Below are positions 8,465 through 16,832 of a stretch of DNA of 64,000 nt, piece by piece. Under the pieces are notes generated by a model. It was not told the origin of the DNA and ran no database searches. It saw only the letters and a list, made by a program, of their open reading frames with translations. Source of the stretch: JAZDEY01 sp043808325 [NCBI: Candidatus Eiseniibacteriota bacterium]. Its GTDB lineage: Bacteria; Arandabacterota; Arandabacteria; Arandabacterales. Both the position numbers and the translations under genes were made by a program. Numbering within the stretch: the first letter of the stretch is position 1; each line of letters opens with the position of its first letter. The DNA lies in NCBI GenBank assembly GCA_043808325.1, contig JAZDEY010000082.1:8265-72264 (forward strand), in the 5' to 3' direction.

Positions 8465-9766
8465 CTATCGCATGAAGATCAATTGGACCAGAACAAAAAC
8501 CGGCAACAGCACGATCAATGAGAACTTCCAGACATAGGAGAAGAAGTGCGGCATCTTGATGTTGTTGTCTTCGGCCACCGCTTTTACCAGGAAGTTCGGG
8601 CCATTTCCGATATAGGTCATGCTCCCAAAGAACACCGCACCTACGCAGATTGCCCTCATGAGCTCTTGGGGAATTCCGGCAACCATGCTCGAGGCCTGTT
8701 TCCCCAGGCCGAGCGCAAGCGAGTAAAAGGCGACTGCCGTTGGAGTATTGTCCAGGACGCTGCTCAGACTGCCGGCAGCATAGTAGAATTGACGGGGCAG
8801 ATTCACACCAAGATGCTGTGCGTTGTACTCCAGGTAAAGCAGGCAGGGCACCATTGTCACGAAGATCCCGAAGAACAGATAGGCAACCTCTTTAATCGGT
8901 CCCCAGGTGAAATTGTTGGAGACGCGGGCCAATCGTGGAGTCAGAGCCAACGAGAGAAGTGCCATGGCGACGAGCGCCAGCTCCCTCACGAATCGGTAGT
9001 ATGGGTTTCGGTGAATCACGCTGACGTATTGTTCATTCAGGAAGGCAACTGCAAGCACCACCCCCACAAGCCAAACGAAATTCAACTTGCCTTCGAGCTT
9101 GAGCGGGCGAATGTTGGTCTCGTCCCGCAGTACCGCCTGTGGGCTCTCCTTCCTATAGTAATAAGAATCAACGAGGAAGTACACCACGAGGAGCAAGCCA
9201 TTGACGAACAGCCACTCCGGGAAGAGTCTCAGAAACCAGGTAAACGGCGTTCCCCGCAGGTACATCATGAACAGGGGCGGATCGCCAAGCGGGGTCAGCA
9301 GGCCGCCGCAGTTGGCAACTATTCCTATGAAAAACAGGATCGTGTGGATCTTGAACTTCCTTTCCTGGTTTGTTTTGATCACAGGGCGGACCAGCAGCAT
9401 TGCGGCCCCGGTGGTTCCCATAATCGACGCCAGCACTGCACCCGTGCCAAGAAACGCCGTGTTGATGATTGGTTTTGCCTCGATGTCCCCGCCGAGAGAG
9501 ATGCCTCCGGTTATGGTAAAGAGCGAGCCGAGCAGGATTATGAAGGGCAGATAGTCAAAAACCAGCGTGTCAAAAAGCCTCTCATGCATTCCACTTGCCA
9601 AGAGGAAAACGGCTATCGGCAGGCTGAGAACTCCCGCAACGATGAGTTTGTTCCTATTCTTCTCCCACCAGTGATTCCAGACGAGCGGAAAGATCGCGAT
9701 GGATAGCAGCATCAGGACAAATGGCAGAAGACTTATGAGCGGGGCATCGAATCTCTCAGCATTCAC
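8465..9766 (-). CDS. NhaD-like Na+/H+ antiporter (ion transporter superfamily)
   Basis: Polytopic inner-membrane protein with about 11 predicted hydrophobic segments. The pattern 'IMGTTGAAMLLVRP' and 'ANCGGLLTPLGDPPLFM' is characteristic of NhaD-type sodium/proton antiporters within the ion-transporter superfamily, and 'GSMTYIGNGPNFLVKAVA' is the second family repeat. Start is GTG 9766, with GAGG five bases upstream. It is the last gene of the minus-strand hydrogenase-Mrp run, 55 bases after the maturation protease, so it may be cotranscribed. A sodium/proton exchanger here would couple the sodium gradient of the Mrp-type complex to proton motive force. That link is inference. Confidence 0.85.
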   Translation of the reverse strand: MNAERFDAPLISLLPFVLMLLSIAIFPLVWNHWWEKNRNKLIVAGVLSLPIAVFLLASGMHERLFDTLVFDYLPFIILLGSLFTITGGISLGGDIEAKPIINTAFLGTGAVLASIMGTTGAAMLLVRPVIKTNQERKFKIHTILFFIGIVANCGGLLTPLGDPPLFMMYLRGTPFTWFLRLFPEWLFVNGLLLVVYFLVDSYYYRKESPQAVLRDETNIRPLKLEGKLNFVWLVGVVLAVAFLNEQYVSVIHRNPYYRFVRELALVAMALLSLALTPRLARVSNNFTWGPIKEVAYLFFGIFVTMVPCLLYLEYNAQHLGVNLPRQFYYAAGSLSSVLDNTPTAVAFYSLALGLGKQASSMVAGIPQELMRAICVGAVFFGSMTYIGNGPNFLVKAVAEDNNIKMPHFFSYVWKFSLIVLLPVFVLVQLIFMR

Positions 9767-9821
9767 GGCTGCCTCAATATCTCCTGACCAACGCGGCCAC
9801 CCTCACTACTCTCGACCGTCA

Positions 9822-10313
9822 TCAGCCTACGGCGGCCTCCCAGGGTGATTCCTTGATCGCCGAATTGATCACTTCGGCGAGGTCCCGCCCGGCCTCGGCC
9901 ACGACCTCGCTCAAGGGCTTCCCGAACTCAAGGCTCTCAGGCTGGACCGCAAGAAAGAAGGTCTTGGCGCCCGTCTGGGCCTCGATGTAATCCGTAAATA
10001 TGGTCAAGCGCGCTGCGCGAGTCGGAAGCCCGCCACAGACGATATCCGCCCTGGCCACGATGCGGACTTCGCCGGGCCGCCCGCCGAAGTCGGCGGCATC
10101 GATCACGACGACCTTCTCAGGCTTCATGCGCGCGATCACCCCCAGATAATTCTCGGGAGTCTCGCCGCAGTCGATAACCTTAACACGGCTGGTGGCCTTG
10201 AGGAGCGATCCGACAAGGGGTCCGACCCCGTCATCTGCCCGCCAGGTGTTTCCCACGCAAGCCACAACCACCCGGCCGGTGAGCATGCGTGCAAGAAAAG
10301 GGTGATCGACCAT
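9822..10313 (-). CDS. Hydrogenase maturation protease, HycI/HyaD family
   Basis: Nickel-dependent endopeptidase that clips the C-terminal tail of a [NiFe] hydrogenase large subunit after cofactor insertion. The family signature 'VGNTWRADDGVGPLV' and the second acidic ligand in 'KVVVIDAADFGG' are present. The 163-residue length is typical. It lies 58 bases after the last complex subunit. The large subunit at 16.8-18.0 kb has a 42-residue tail beyond its final Cys motif (CxxCTER), so a substrate is present in the same run. No hypABCDEF genes lie in the window, so the rest of the maturation set must be elsewhere. Confidence 0.9.
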   Translation of the reverse strand: MVDHPFLARMLTGRVVVACVGNTWRADDGVGPLVGSLLKATSRVKVIDCGETPENYLGVIARMKPEKVVVIDAADFGGRPGEVRIVARADIVCGGLPTRAARLTIFTDYIEAQTGAKTFFLAVQPESLEFGKPLSEVVAEAGRDLAEVINSAIKESPWEAAVG

Positions 10314-10371
10314 ACGACTCTAAGCAGCTCCAGCCGTGGCTTTGCGCTTCTTTGCCCCTCCTCAGGCTTCT

Positions 10372-10980
10372 CTAAGCCTTGAGCTGGACCTGGCGCCTGC
10401 ACTTCGGGCAGAGAATCCTTATGACATCCTGCCTGTCAGGCTCCAGATGCTCCTCACGCGGGGGAACATCGGCGAGGAGTTTCGAGTCCTTGAGGGCTGA
10501 AAGAATCAACGTAGGGTTAGAATAGGCGAGGGGACCGAGCCTGTCGGCGACCCACCTTATATGTTCAGCGGCTCCTACGACGTCGCCGCACATTTCACAC
10601 ATCACAAGTTCCTTCTCGAGACCGGTCTTGGCGTCCTCTCGGTTGAAGTAAACCGTGTCATAGTCCGTGGTCAGCTTGATGCCTTTCTTGGTGATGCAAT
10701 TGGCCTCACACTGACCGCACTGGATGCACTTGTCGTACCGCAGGGTGATCGTCCGCTTCCTGGTCTTGGGATCGTCCTCCACCTGGATGTCATCGGCCGG
10801 GCAGACCATGGCGCAGGCCCCACAGCCCACACAACCCTCCTCATCATACTTGGCCTTACCCCGGAAACGCTTCTGCGGCTCAGATGGCTTTCTGGGGAAT
10901 GGATGCGTGTATGGTCCCGTGAACAGGGCCGTAAACGCTTCCTTCAAGATCCTACCCTGAAGAATGCCGGGTAACTTCAT
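10372..10980 (-). CDS. Hydrogenase ferredoxin-like subunit (NuoI/EchF/MbhN type)
   Basis: Iron-sulfur subunit expected to pass electrons between the soluble donor side and the small subunit of the membrane hydrogenase. Two [4Fe-4S] motifs are visible: 'CVGCGACAMVCP' and 'CIQCGQCEANC'. The 202-residue protein is longer than MbhN because it adds a C-terminal half with two more Cys pairs, 'CEMCG' and 'CPKCRR', which could form a zinc ribbon or rubredoxin-like site. Start ATG 10980 overlaps the mnhG stop codon by four bases (ATGA) and has GGGGAGG upstream. A much longer in-frame extension reaching 11235 has no similarity and runs inside mnhG. Confidence 0.88.
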   Translation of the reverse strand: MKLPGILQGRILKEAFTALFTGPYTHPFPRKPSEPQKRFRGKAKYDEEGCVGCGACAMVCPADDIQVEDDPKTRKRTITLRYDKCIQCGQCEANCITKKGIKLTTDYDTVYFNREDAKTGLEKELVMCEMCGDVVGAAEHIRWVADRLGPLAYSNPTLILSALKDSKLLADVPPREEHLEPDRQDVIRILCPKCRRQVQLKA

Positions 10981-11339
10981 TTGTCCTCCCCAAGAGGATA
11001 CTTGATCTCCTGCGCGCGTTCCTTGAACTTGTTGACCACACTCTTGTCCCAAAGTCTCACACCTGCCAGATATGATCCTCTGACAAGGGCATGTGCGGCA
11101 GTGGGCGAGGTAAACAACACGAAGACAGCGCAGAGCCCGGCCTTTATGGCGATCGCCGGCGAAGCCGTGACCACAGCGGTCCCAGCGAGCACAAGTATCG
11201 TGCCGAGGGTTACGCACTTCGTGGCGGCCTGGCACCTATTGTAGACGTCCGGCAGTCGCAAGAGACCCACGCAGCCGACGAAATCGAAGAAGGCCCCTAT
11301 GCTGATGAGGATGTAGCCTATGATCACGTTGCTACTCAT
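10977..11339 (-). CDS. mnhG: Mrp antiporter subunit G
   Basis: Small membrane subunit with three hydrophobic helices, matching MrpG/MnhG. The marker is 'LLRLPDVYNRCQAATKCVTLG', close to the family 'RLPDVYtRlHAAtKatTLG'. The 120-residue form starts at ATG 11339 with AGGGGAGGGGG just upstream. It overlaps mnhF by eight bases and the ferredoxin-like gene by four, evidence of translational coupling. In Mrp complexes subunits E, F and G form the outer block tied to Na+ transport. In Mbh-type hydrogenases the same trio is MbhA-C. Confidence 0.9.
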   Translation of the reverse strand: MSSNVIIGYILISIGAFFDFVGCVGLLRLPDVYNRCQAATKCVTLGTILVLAGTAVVTASPAIAIKAGLCAVFVLFTSPTAAHALVRGSYLAGVRLWDKSVVNKFKERAQEIKYPLGEDK

Positions 11340-11595
11340 CAAACCCCCTCCCCTCAAGATGTTTCGCTAGCGCAAGCGTTCCTATGAAACTGACAAGGGA
11401 CCAAGCAATGGCGAGGTTGACGAAGTAGTCTTTGCGCGTGATTAGCACCAACAGGCACACAAAACCCACAACCACAACGCCAAGTATATCGATGGCAACG
11501 GCCCGGTCGGGGGCGCTTGGGCCGTGGCCGATTCTGTAGAGACACATGAAGCAAGCTGCCGCAAGAACGCCTGCTATCACGAAGATGAACGTCAT
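11332..11595 (-). CDS. mnhF: Mrp antiporter subunit F
   Basis: An 87-residue protein with three predicted transmembrane helices, matching MrpF. The conserved 'GPSAPDRAVAIDILG' is the family hallmark (GPt.aDRvvaldtl). It overlaps mnhE by four bases upstream and mnhG by eight bases downstream, as expected for subunits made in fixed ratio. Role: structural and ion-path component of the sodium-translocating membrane arm. Confidence 0.92.
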   Translation of the reverse strand: MTFIFVIAGVLAAACFMCLYRIGHGPSAPDRAVAIDILGVVVVGFVCLLVLITRKDYFVNLAIAWSLVSFIGTLALAKHLEGRGFDE

Positions 11596-12101
11596 TCGAA
11601 TATCCTCCCCAGCAGCTTCTCAAATCGTCCGGATATGTGCTGCGTGGCCTCCTCTACGTCCTCCGCTTTGACGTATATCCAATGGACGTAAAGATAGCCG
11701 TCGTCGGTCAGGTCAACGGTGATCGTACCCGGCGTCAGAGTTATGGAGTTGGCAAGCATTGTCCTGCCCGCATTGCTTTTCAGGGATGTCTTGATCTTGA
11801 CTATTCCCGGCCTTATCGGCAGATCCGGATGGATGACCCTATAGACCACGTCCAGGTTGGCGTGGATCATGGCCCACAAGAAGGTGGGAATATAGACCAG
11901 GAACCAGAATATGCGGGTCGGGATACCCTTCAAGCGGACCCCTCCCGGGACCTTGTCGCCAAAGAAGATCCCTACGAAGAGGGCGACAAATACGCCCAGC
12001 ACCGTACTCTGTACATCGAAATCATTCGTGCCGGGATAGAAGGGCCACACCAGCAGGAACCATAGCACAAATGACACAAGTGTAAGGGTCAGCCTTCTCA
12101 A
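11592..12101 (-). CDS. mnhE: Mrp antiporter subunit E
   Basis: A 169-residue membrane subunit of the MrpE/MnhE family: two to three N-terminal hydrophobic helices followed by a soluble domain with 'IVKIKTSLKSNAGRTMLANS' and 'ITLTPGTITVDL', both diagnostic. The start appears to be TTG 12101, four bases after GGAGGAGA, since no ATG is suitably placed. It lies 12 bases after mnhD and overlaps mnhF by four bases. Confidence 0.92.
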   Translation of the reverse strand: MRRLTLTLVSFVLWFLLVWPFYPGTNDFDVQSTVLGVFVALFVGIFFGDKVPGGVRLKGIPTRIFWFLVYIPTFLWAMIHANLDVVYRVIHPDLPIRPGIVKIKTSLKSNAGRTMLANSITLTPGTITVDLTDDGYLYVHWIYVKAEDVEEATQHISGRFEKLLGRIFE

Positions 12102-12113
12102 GCCATCTCCTCC

Positions 12114-13598
12114 TTACATCCCCAATACCCGGGTCGCATACTCAAAGCCTTCTTGAAGAGCCTTAGCCGCCGGCATGAAGAAGCCGTCTTTGACCTGCGG
12201 AAGCCACAGCAATCCCATGAGCGTGGCGAGAACCGCAAATCCCACCATGGAGATTCGCATGAAAACCGGCACTTCATGCGCTGAAGCGTAAGCTTCCTTG
12301 GGTTCTCCGAAGAAGGTTCTCCGCTGCATTCTCATAAATGCGGCAAGCGTGAGAATGCTCACCCCTGTTGCCCATGCGGCATAACCGTATTTCTCCGCCT
12401 GCACGGCCGCAATGATTATGAAGAGCTTGCTCCAGAAACCGCTGAAAGGCGGTATCCCTGCAATTGACATAGAGCCTATGAGCGAGGTTGCTCCTGTGAC
12501 CGGCATCTTGTCCCGCAGGGCGCCCATTTTGTTCATGTCCCGCGTCCCGGTCGAATACTCGATAGCGCCGGCGTTGAGGAACAACAAGGACTTGAAAACC
12601 GCGTGATTCATGAGATGGAAAAGAGCAGCCGCGATTCCCAGTCTTGTGCCGAGGCCAAATCCAAGCACAATATATCCAACCTGGCTTATGCTCGAATACG
12701 CCAGGAACCGCTTGATGTCGTCCTGCCCCATCGCCAAGAGCACACCTACGACCATCGAGACAGTACCAAGCACAAGCAGTATCGTGGAGATAAGCGGCGT
12801 CATGCCCATCGCATTGAACAGGATCCTTGCCATGGCATACAGCCCGATCGTCTTGATGAGGACCCCCGAGAGCATCGCCGATATGGGAGCGGGGGCGGAC
12901 GGGTGGGCATCCGGCAGCCATGAGTGGAACGGAATCAGTGCAGATTTAAGTCCAAAACCGGCAATAAATAGAGCAAGTGCAAAGAAGAAAAGGGGCTGAG
13001 TATTGCCAGCCAGGACCCTGGAGATCTGAGCCAGATTGAGGTTGCCGGTCAGGGCGTAGGTTATTGCGATCCCTAAGAGGATGAGCGTAGAGCCCACACT
13101 CCCGAGGACGAGATACCTGAACGAGGCCTCGAGCTCCTCATGCTGGCAGCCAAAGGCAACAAGTGCGTATGAAGCAATTGACGCAATCTCAAGAAAAACA
13201 TAAAGATTGAAGATGTCGCCCGTCAGCGCAACCCCGAGCATTCCCCCGACCATCAGCAAGAACAGACTGTAGAACCGGGATTTCGACGTGAACCTGTCCA
13301 TGTACTGGATCGAATAGACCGTCACGAGGAAGGAGACAAGCGTGATCGTGATCAGCATGACAACCGAAGCGCTATCCAGCACGAGATTGATCCCGATGGG
13401 TATCCCGGCCCTCGGCAGCCACCCTCCCATCCAGTAAACACCGCTCTTGCCGATCACAGAAAGTGCCATCAGGAAAAGCACGAGCGTCGTCACATTTCCG
13501 AGCACATCACAGAGCCGCGGATTCTTTCTTCCAACCAGCGGAATGAGAAAGCCGGCCCCCAGGGGGATCGCAACAAACAACGGAAGAATCTGCATCAT
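12114..13598 (-). CDS. mnhD: Mrp antiporter subunit D (NuoN/NuoM-like ion-pumping subunit)
   Basis: A 494-residue polytopic subunit of the antiporter-like family shared by Mrp and respiratory complex I, with about 14 helices. The ion-path residues are kept: TM5 glutamate 137 in 'YVFLEIASIASY', the TM7 lysine in 'GLKSALIPFHSWLPDAH' and the TM8 lysine in 'SGVLIKTIGLY'. It is thus a likely active ion-translocating unit. It sits in the usual Mrp order C-D-E, eight bases after mnhC and 12 before mnhE. It is the second antiporter-type subunit of the cluster; the other (15009-16832) lacks the TM5 glutamate. Confidence 0.93.
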   Translation of the reverse strand: MMQILPLFVAIPLGAGFLIPLVGRKNPRLCDVLGNVTTLVLFLMALSVIGKSGVYWMGGWLPRAGIPIGINLVLDSASVVMLITITLVSFLVTVYSIQYMDRFTSKSRFYSLFLLMVGGMLGVALTGDIFNLYVFLEIASIASYALVAFGCQHEELEASFRYLVLGSVGSTLILLGIAITYALTGNLNLAQISRVLAGNTQPLFFFALALFIAGFGLKSALIPFHSWLPDAHPSAPAPISAMLSGVLIKTIGLYAMARILFNAMGMTPLISTILLVLGTVSMVVGVLLAMGQDDIKRFLAYSSISQVGYIVLGFGLGTRLGIAAALFHLMNHAVFKSLLFLNAGAIEYSTGTRDMNKMGALRDKMPVTGATSLIGSMSIAGIPPFSGFWSKLFIIIAAVQAEKYGYAAWATGVSILTLAAFMRMQRRTFFGEPKEAYASAHEVPVFMRISMVGFAVLATLMGLLWLPQVKDGFFMPAAKALQEGFEYATRVLGM

Positions 13599-13605
13599 GC
13601 TCGCT

Positions 13606-13953
13606 CTAACCTCTTAGCCTCCGGATTTCCTGTATGTCGTAAGTGCCGTATCGTTCATATAGCCGCATGGCAATCGCTACCGTCATTGCCGTGACGCCGA
13701 CCCCGATCACGATCGCGGTAAGAACAAGCGCCTGGGGAATGGGGTCAACCGAGCTGCGCGCGAAGGTGTCGGGTGGGATCGTGGTATCCATAATAGGCGC
13801 GATCCCCTTCAGCCGGTATCCGATCATGACAAGAAAGAGATTGACCGAATTCTCAAGAACAACAAGACCGATTATGATCTTGATGAGATTTCTCTTCACC
13901 ATCACACCGTAAAGCCCGACCATGAAGAGCATAAGACACAGTGCATAGAGCAT
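13606..13953 (-). CDS. mnhC: Mrp antiporter subunit C (NuoK-like)
   Basis: A 115-residue protein with three hydrophobic helices, homologous to MrpC and NuoK. The conserved 'LVVLENSVNLFLV' contains the TM2 glutamate used in the ion path, and 'DPIPQALVLTAIVIGV' is the family's third-helix signature. It lies 12 bases after mnhB and seven before mnhD. In the complex it would sit between the antiporter subunits and the hydrogenase membrane anchor. Confidence 0.93.
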   Translation of the reverse strand: MLYALCLMLFMVGLYGVMVKRNLIKIIIGLVVLENSVNLFLVMIGYRLKGIAPIMDTTIPPDTFARSSVDPIPQALVLTAIVIGVGVTAMTVAIAMRLYERYGTYDIQEIRRLRG

Positions 13954-13965
13954 GGCTATCTCCTT

Positions 13966-14448
13966 CTATTCTACCTTCTGCTCCCCCTCGTAGACTACCC
14001 TAAGAAGGATCAGCAGTATGAAAAGCAAGAACAGCGAACTGGCAACTTTAAGGGCAATCGCAATATTACAGAGCGGAATGATGCCGCCACTGACAAGATG
14101 AAACGGCCGGCCTATATGCAGTACCTTGACCGGGAAATTGCCGAAGAACACACCCCCGAGGCTCGGCAACATGCCCAGAAGCGCGATCGTAAGGAACATG
14201 AGGCCCCCGATACTGTCGATCTCAGCAACGATGTTCATGCTGAGGATCTTCGGTGCTCCAGTCTTGCCGTAGGAGAGGACCAGCATCACAAAGGCAAGGG
14301 CCAGGATGACGCCGCCGGCAAAGCCGCCACCAGGGGTGAGGTGACCGTATGCAACGATGTAGATGCCAAAGACAAGAATGAAGCCTTTAACCCAACCCGC
14401 CATGGTCTTCACTATCGATGTCATGCCCTGCGGTTTCACTCCTGCCAT
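13966..14448 (-). CDS. mnhB: Mrp antiporter subunit B (MnhB domain)
   Basis: A 160-residue membrane protein with four helices matching MnhB/MrpB. The signature 'IYVAYGHLTPGGGFAGG' (family: i..hGhlsPGGGFqgG) is clear. It overlaps the preceding MbhD/E-like gene by 13 bases and is followed by mnhC after 12 bases. Together with that neighbour it reproduces the C-terminal MrpA plus MrpB block that contacts the hydrogenase or antiporter core. Confidence 0.92.
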   Translation of the reverse strand: MAGVKPQGMTSIVKTMAGWVKGFILVFGIYIVAYGHLTPGGGFAGGVILALAFVMLVLSYGKTGAPKILSMNIVAEIDSIGGLMFLTIALLGMLPSLGGVFFGNFPVKVLHIGRPFHLVSGGIIPLCNIAIALKVASSLFLLFILLILLRVVYEGEQKVE

Positions 14449-15005
14449 TCCAGCTCCTCCGGCTCGGATGATGCCTTGCGAGCCCTCTTTCGGATTATGG
14501 CGATGGCACCCATCACGGCGGTAAAGAGCACCGTTGCCTCTCCGAGGGTATCATAAGCTCTGTAATCAAGGATCACCGCGCTCACGATATTCGCAGCGCC
14601 GGTGTCATTGACACCGTTCATGACGTAATACATCGAGGGTGTGTTCGGAATGACTGAAAACACCGGATGGCCGAACTCCGGCAAGCCTTGGAACACCCTC
14701 ATCGATGCAAGAAACACCACGAAAAGCAGGGTCATGGTGACCATCAAACCGAAGAAGTCCCTGTTCCCGGCGAATGACTTGAGTCCGACCCTCAGAGTCG
14801 CTCTAATCAGGATAATCAAGGTAAGCACCTCGACCACGATCGGCACGATCGCAACGTCGGGCGCCAGCATAAAGAAGAACGCGATAATGAGGCCGAAGCC
14901 CACGGCTGTTATGGAGACAACGACAGCCAGCAGGTCCCGAATCTCAATGGCGATTATCGCTGCTATTATGGTGAAAAGAACCACTACTCCCAGCAATTCA
15001 ACCAT
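14436..15005 (-). CDS. MbhD/MbhE-like subunit (C-terminal MrpA equivalent)
   Basis: A 189-residue membrane protein with about five to six helices. The first part has the DUF4040/MbhD pattern (segments 'AVGFGLIIAFFFMLAPDVA' and 'VVEVLTLIILIRATLR'). The last part, 'VILDYRAYDTLGEATVLF' followed by 'AVMGAIAI', is the MbhE/MrpA-tail signature. In Pyrococcus Mbh these are two genes and in Mrp both are the C-terminal end of the large MrpA. Here they are fused to each other but separate from the NuoL-like half, which lies four bases upstream. This split shows how the antiporter module was combined with a hydrogenase. Confidence 0.88.
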   Translation of the reverse strand: MVELLGVVVLFTIIAAIIAIEIRDLLAVVVSITAVGFGLIIAFFFMLAPDVAIVPIVVEVLTLIILIRATLRVGLKSFAGNRDFFGLMVTMTLLFVVFLASMRVFQGLPEFGHPVFSVIPNTPSMYYVMNGVNDTGAANIVSAVILDYRAYDTLGEATVLFTAVMGAIAIIRKRARKASSEPEELEWQE

Positions 15006-15008
15006 TTC

Positions 15009-16832
15009 TCACCTCAGTAGAATAAGCATGATAATGAGCCAGCCGGCAAGTGCCCACGTAAGATAGTCCGGAAGGTTCCCGGTATGAATTGCTCTGAATC
15101 CCTTGACGAAATAGTAGGCGAGTCGACGGCCTATCTCGTACAGATCAAGAGATCTCCTCTGGGCGGCGCCATACACGCTCTTGAAAAAGCCCATGTCACT
15201 CACGGTCCGGTAAAAGTCCGTTCCGGTCACCCTGGTCTCGCTAGGCAGGATTTCACCCCCGACATAGGCTGAATCCACTCTTACCGCCTTCAGCCTGCCC
15301 GCCAAGTAGATTACCAGACCAATCACGATGCCGACCATGATCATAACCGTGGCGAGCCCTGGACTCCACCAGCCGAGCCACTGGCTCACGCCCGGGACCA
15401 CTAGCGAAGGCACAGCACTAACCGCCGGTATTATAAACGGTTTGAGAACCAACGAATAGGCAAAAACGCCGAACGCAACGCAGAGCGCCGCCAGCACGAT
15501 CATGGGCAGCACCATTGTGAGGCCGACTTCCCTGGGACCCGCGCCACGCTTGGCACGGACACCGAGAAAGACCGAGTGAAGCACTTTCACGAAGCTTGCG
15601 AGGGTAAGTGCTGAACCAAACAGCGCGGCAACGAGCCAGATCACCCACAGATGACCGCCATTCTTGGACATGCCTATTATTCCCTGGTAAACCATCCACT
15701 TTGAGGCAAAACCATTGAAGGGAGGAACACCCGATATCGCCAGGGACGCTATCGCACATGCTCCGAAGGTTATCGGCATGTACCTCGCAAGCCCGCCGAG
15801 GCTGTCCAGATCGGTTGTGCCCTCCCGTTTCTCCACAGCGCCACTGCAAAGGAACAGCAACCCCTTGTAGATGGCATTATTGAGCATGTGGAAAAGTCCG
15901 CCGGCTATACCGATGGGATTCATCGTCCCTATCCCTATCACCATGTACCCAACCTGGGAAACGGCATGGAAGCCGAGCAGCCGCTTCATGTCGTGCTGGA
16001 CAAGCGCCATCATCACCGCCGCGATGATCGTGAACGATCCGACGATAAGCAGGAGCAGCATCATCGCCGGCGTCAGGTTGAAAACGTGAAGCGAGATGCG
16101 GGCGAGCAAGTATATACCCAGAAGCTTGTCCACCGACGCCGGCAAGAAGGCAACCGCTGATGCGGGGCCCCATTCAGCCGCGTCGGGTATCCAGCTGTGG
16201 AAGGGCATGGCGCCGGCTTTGGCAAATGCTGCACAGGCAAAGAGAATGAAAGCAAAACAGGAAAGCCGCGTGATCGTCGGGATGGGATCTTGCGACAGGC
16301 TTGTTGAATCCGTCATCATCCAGAGAATCGCAACGCCAAGCGCCATCAGAGCGTCGGTGCCGCCGACTATTATCATGGTCTTCTTAGCAGCAGCCGAGGC
16401 CCTAGCCCCCGCAACACCTATCAGCAGATAAAGAGTGAGACCCAAAAACCCCCAAAAGCTGAGGAGCATGACGAGATCGTTAGAAAGGACGGCGCCGTAT
16501 GCTGCTCCAAGGGAGAGAAGGGAATAGGCATAGTACTGTTTGAGATTCGGCTTGCCCCTCATAAATCCGAGGGAATAGACCATCATCAGGAGGCCAAAGA
16601 AACCTATCGAGAGAAGAACAAACGATGATAGATAGTCCACCTTGAAGAGCGTCATCCCAAACATCTTGCTCTCGAGCCACCCCTTCCGGAACAGGACTAT
16701 CGTGAGCCAGAAGGTCACCCCCACGATGATGACGGCGATCGTTTCCTTGACGCCCTTGAGGGCATCCGGGATAATCCTCACAAGGAGGCCGGCAATCATC
16801 GGGATAAGAATCGTGTAGCCCACTAGATCCAT
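15009..16832 (-). CDS. NuoL/MrpA-like antiporter subunit with altered ion-path residues
   Basis: A 607-residue polytopic membrane protein of the proton-conducting transporter family, similar in length to NuoL and the N-terminal half of MrpA. The TM7 lysine is kept ('FAKAGAMPFHSWIPDAAEWG', Lys205), but the usual TM5 'FWE' reads 'SFWGFLGLTLYLLIG', with Gly128 where the essential Glu is expected. The TM8 'HAATMVKAG'-like block reads 'FLPASVDKLLG'. A C-terminal amphipathic stretch follows the last helices. It overlaps the hydrogenase large subunit gene by 10 bases. It may use another carboxylate, or act mainly as a structural or coupling subunit. Confidence 0.87.
   Translation of the reverse strand: MDLVGYTILIPMIAGLLVRIIPDALKGVKETIAVIIVGVTFWLTIVLFRKGWLESKMFGMTLFKVDYLSSFVLLSIGFFGLLMMVYSLGFMRGKPNLKQYYAYSLLSLGAAYGAVLSNDLVMLLSFWGFLGLTLYLLIGVAGARASAAAKKTMIIVGGTDALMALGVAILWMMTDSTSLSQDPIPTITRLSCFAFILFACAAFAKAGAMPFHSWIPDAAEWGPASAVAFLPASVDKLLGIYLLARISLHVFNLTPAMMLLLLIVGSFTIIAAVMMALVQHDMKRLLGFHAVSQVGYMVIGIGTMNPIGIAGGLFHMLNNAIYKGLLFLCSGAVEKREGTTDLDSLGGLARYMPITFGACAIASLAISGVPPFNGFASKWMVYQGIIGMSKNGGHLWVIWLVAALFGSALTLASFVKVLHSVFLGVRAKRGAGPREVGLTMVLPMIVLAALCVAFGVFAYSLVLKPFIIPAVSAVPSLVVPGVSQWLGWWSPGLATVMIMVGIVIGLVIYLAGRLKAVRVDSAYVGGEILPSETRVTGTDFYRTVSDMGFFKSVYGAAQRRSLDLYEIGRRLAYYFVKGFRAIHTGNLPDYLTWALAGWLIIMLILLR

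Noticed and set aside
10561-10974. 137-residue plus-strand frame opposite the ferredoxin-like gene
   Set aside because: Both cluster motifs of the minus-strand protein lie here, so the plus-strand frame is a shadow.
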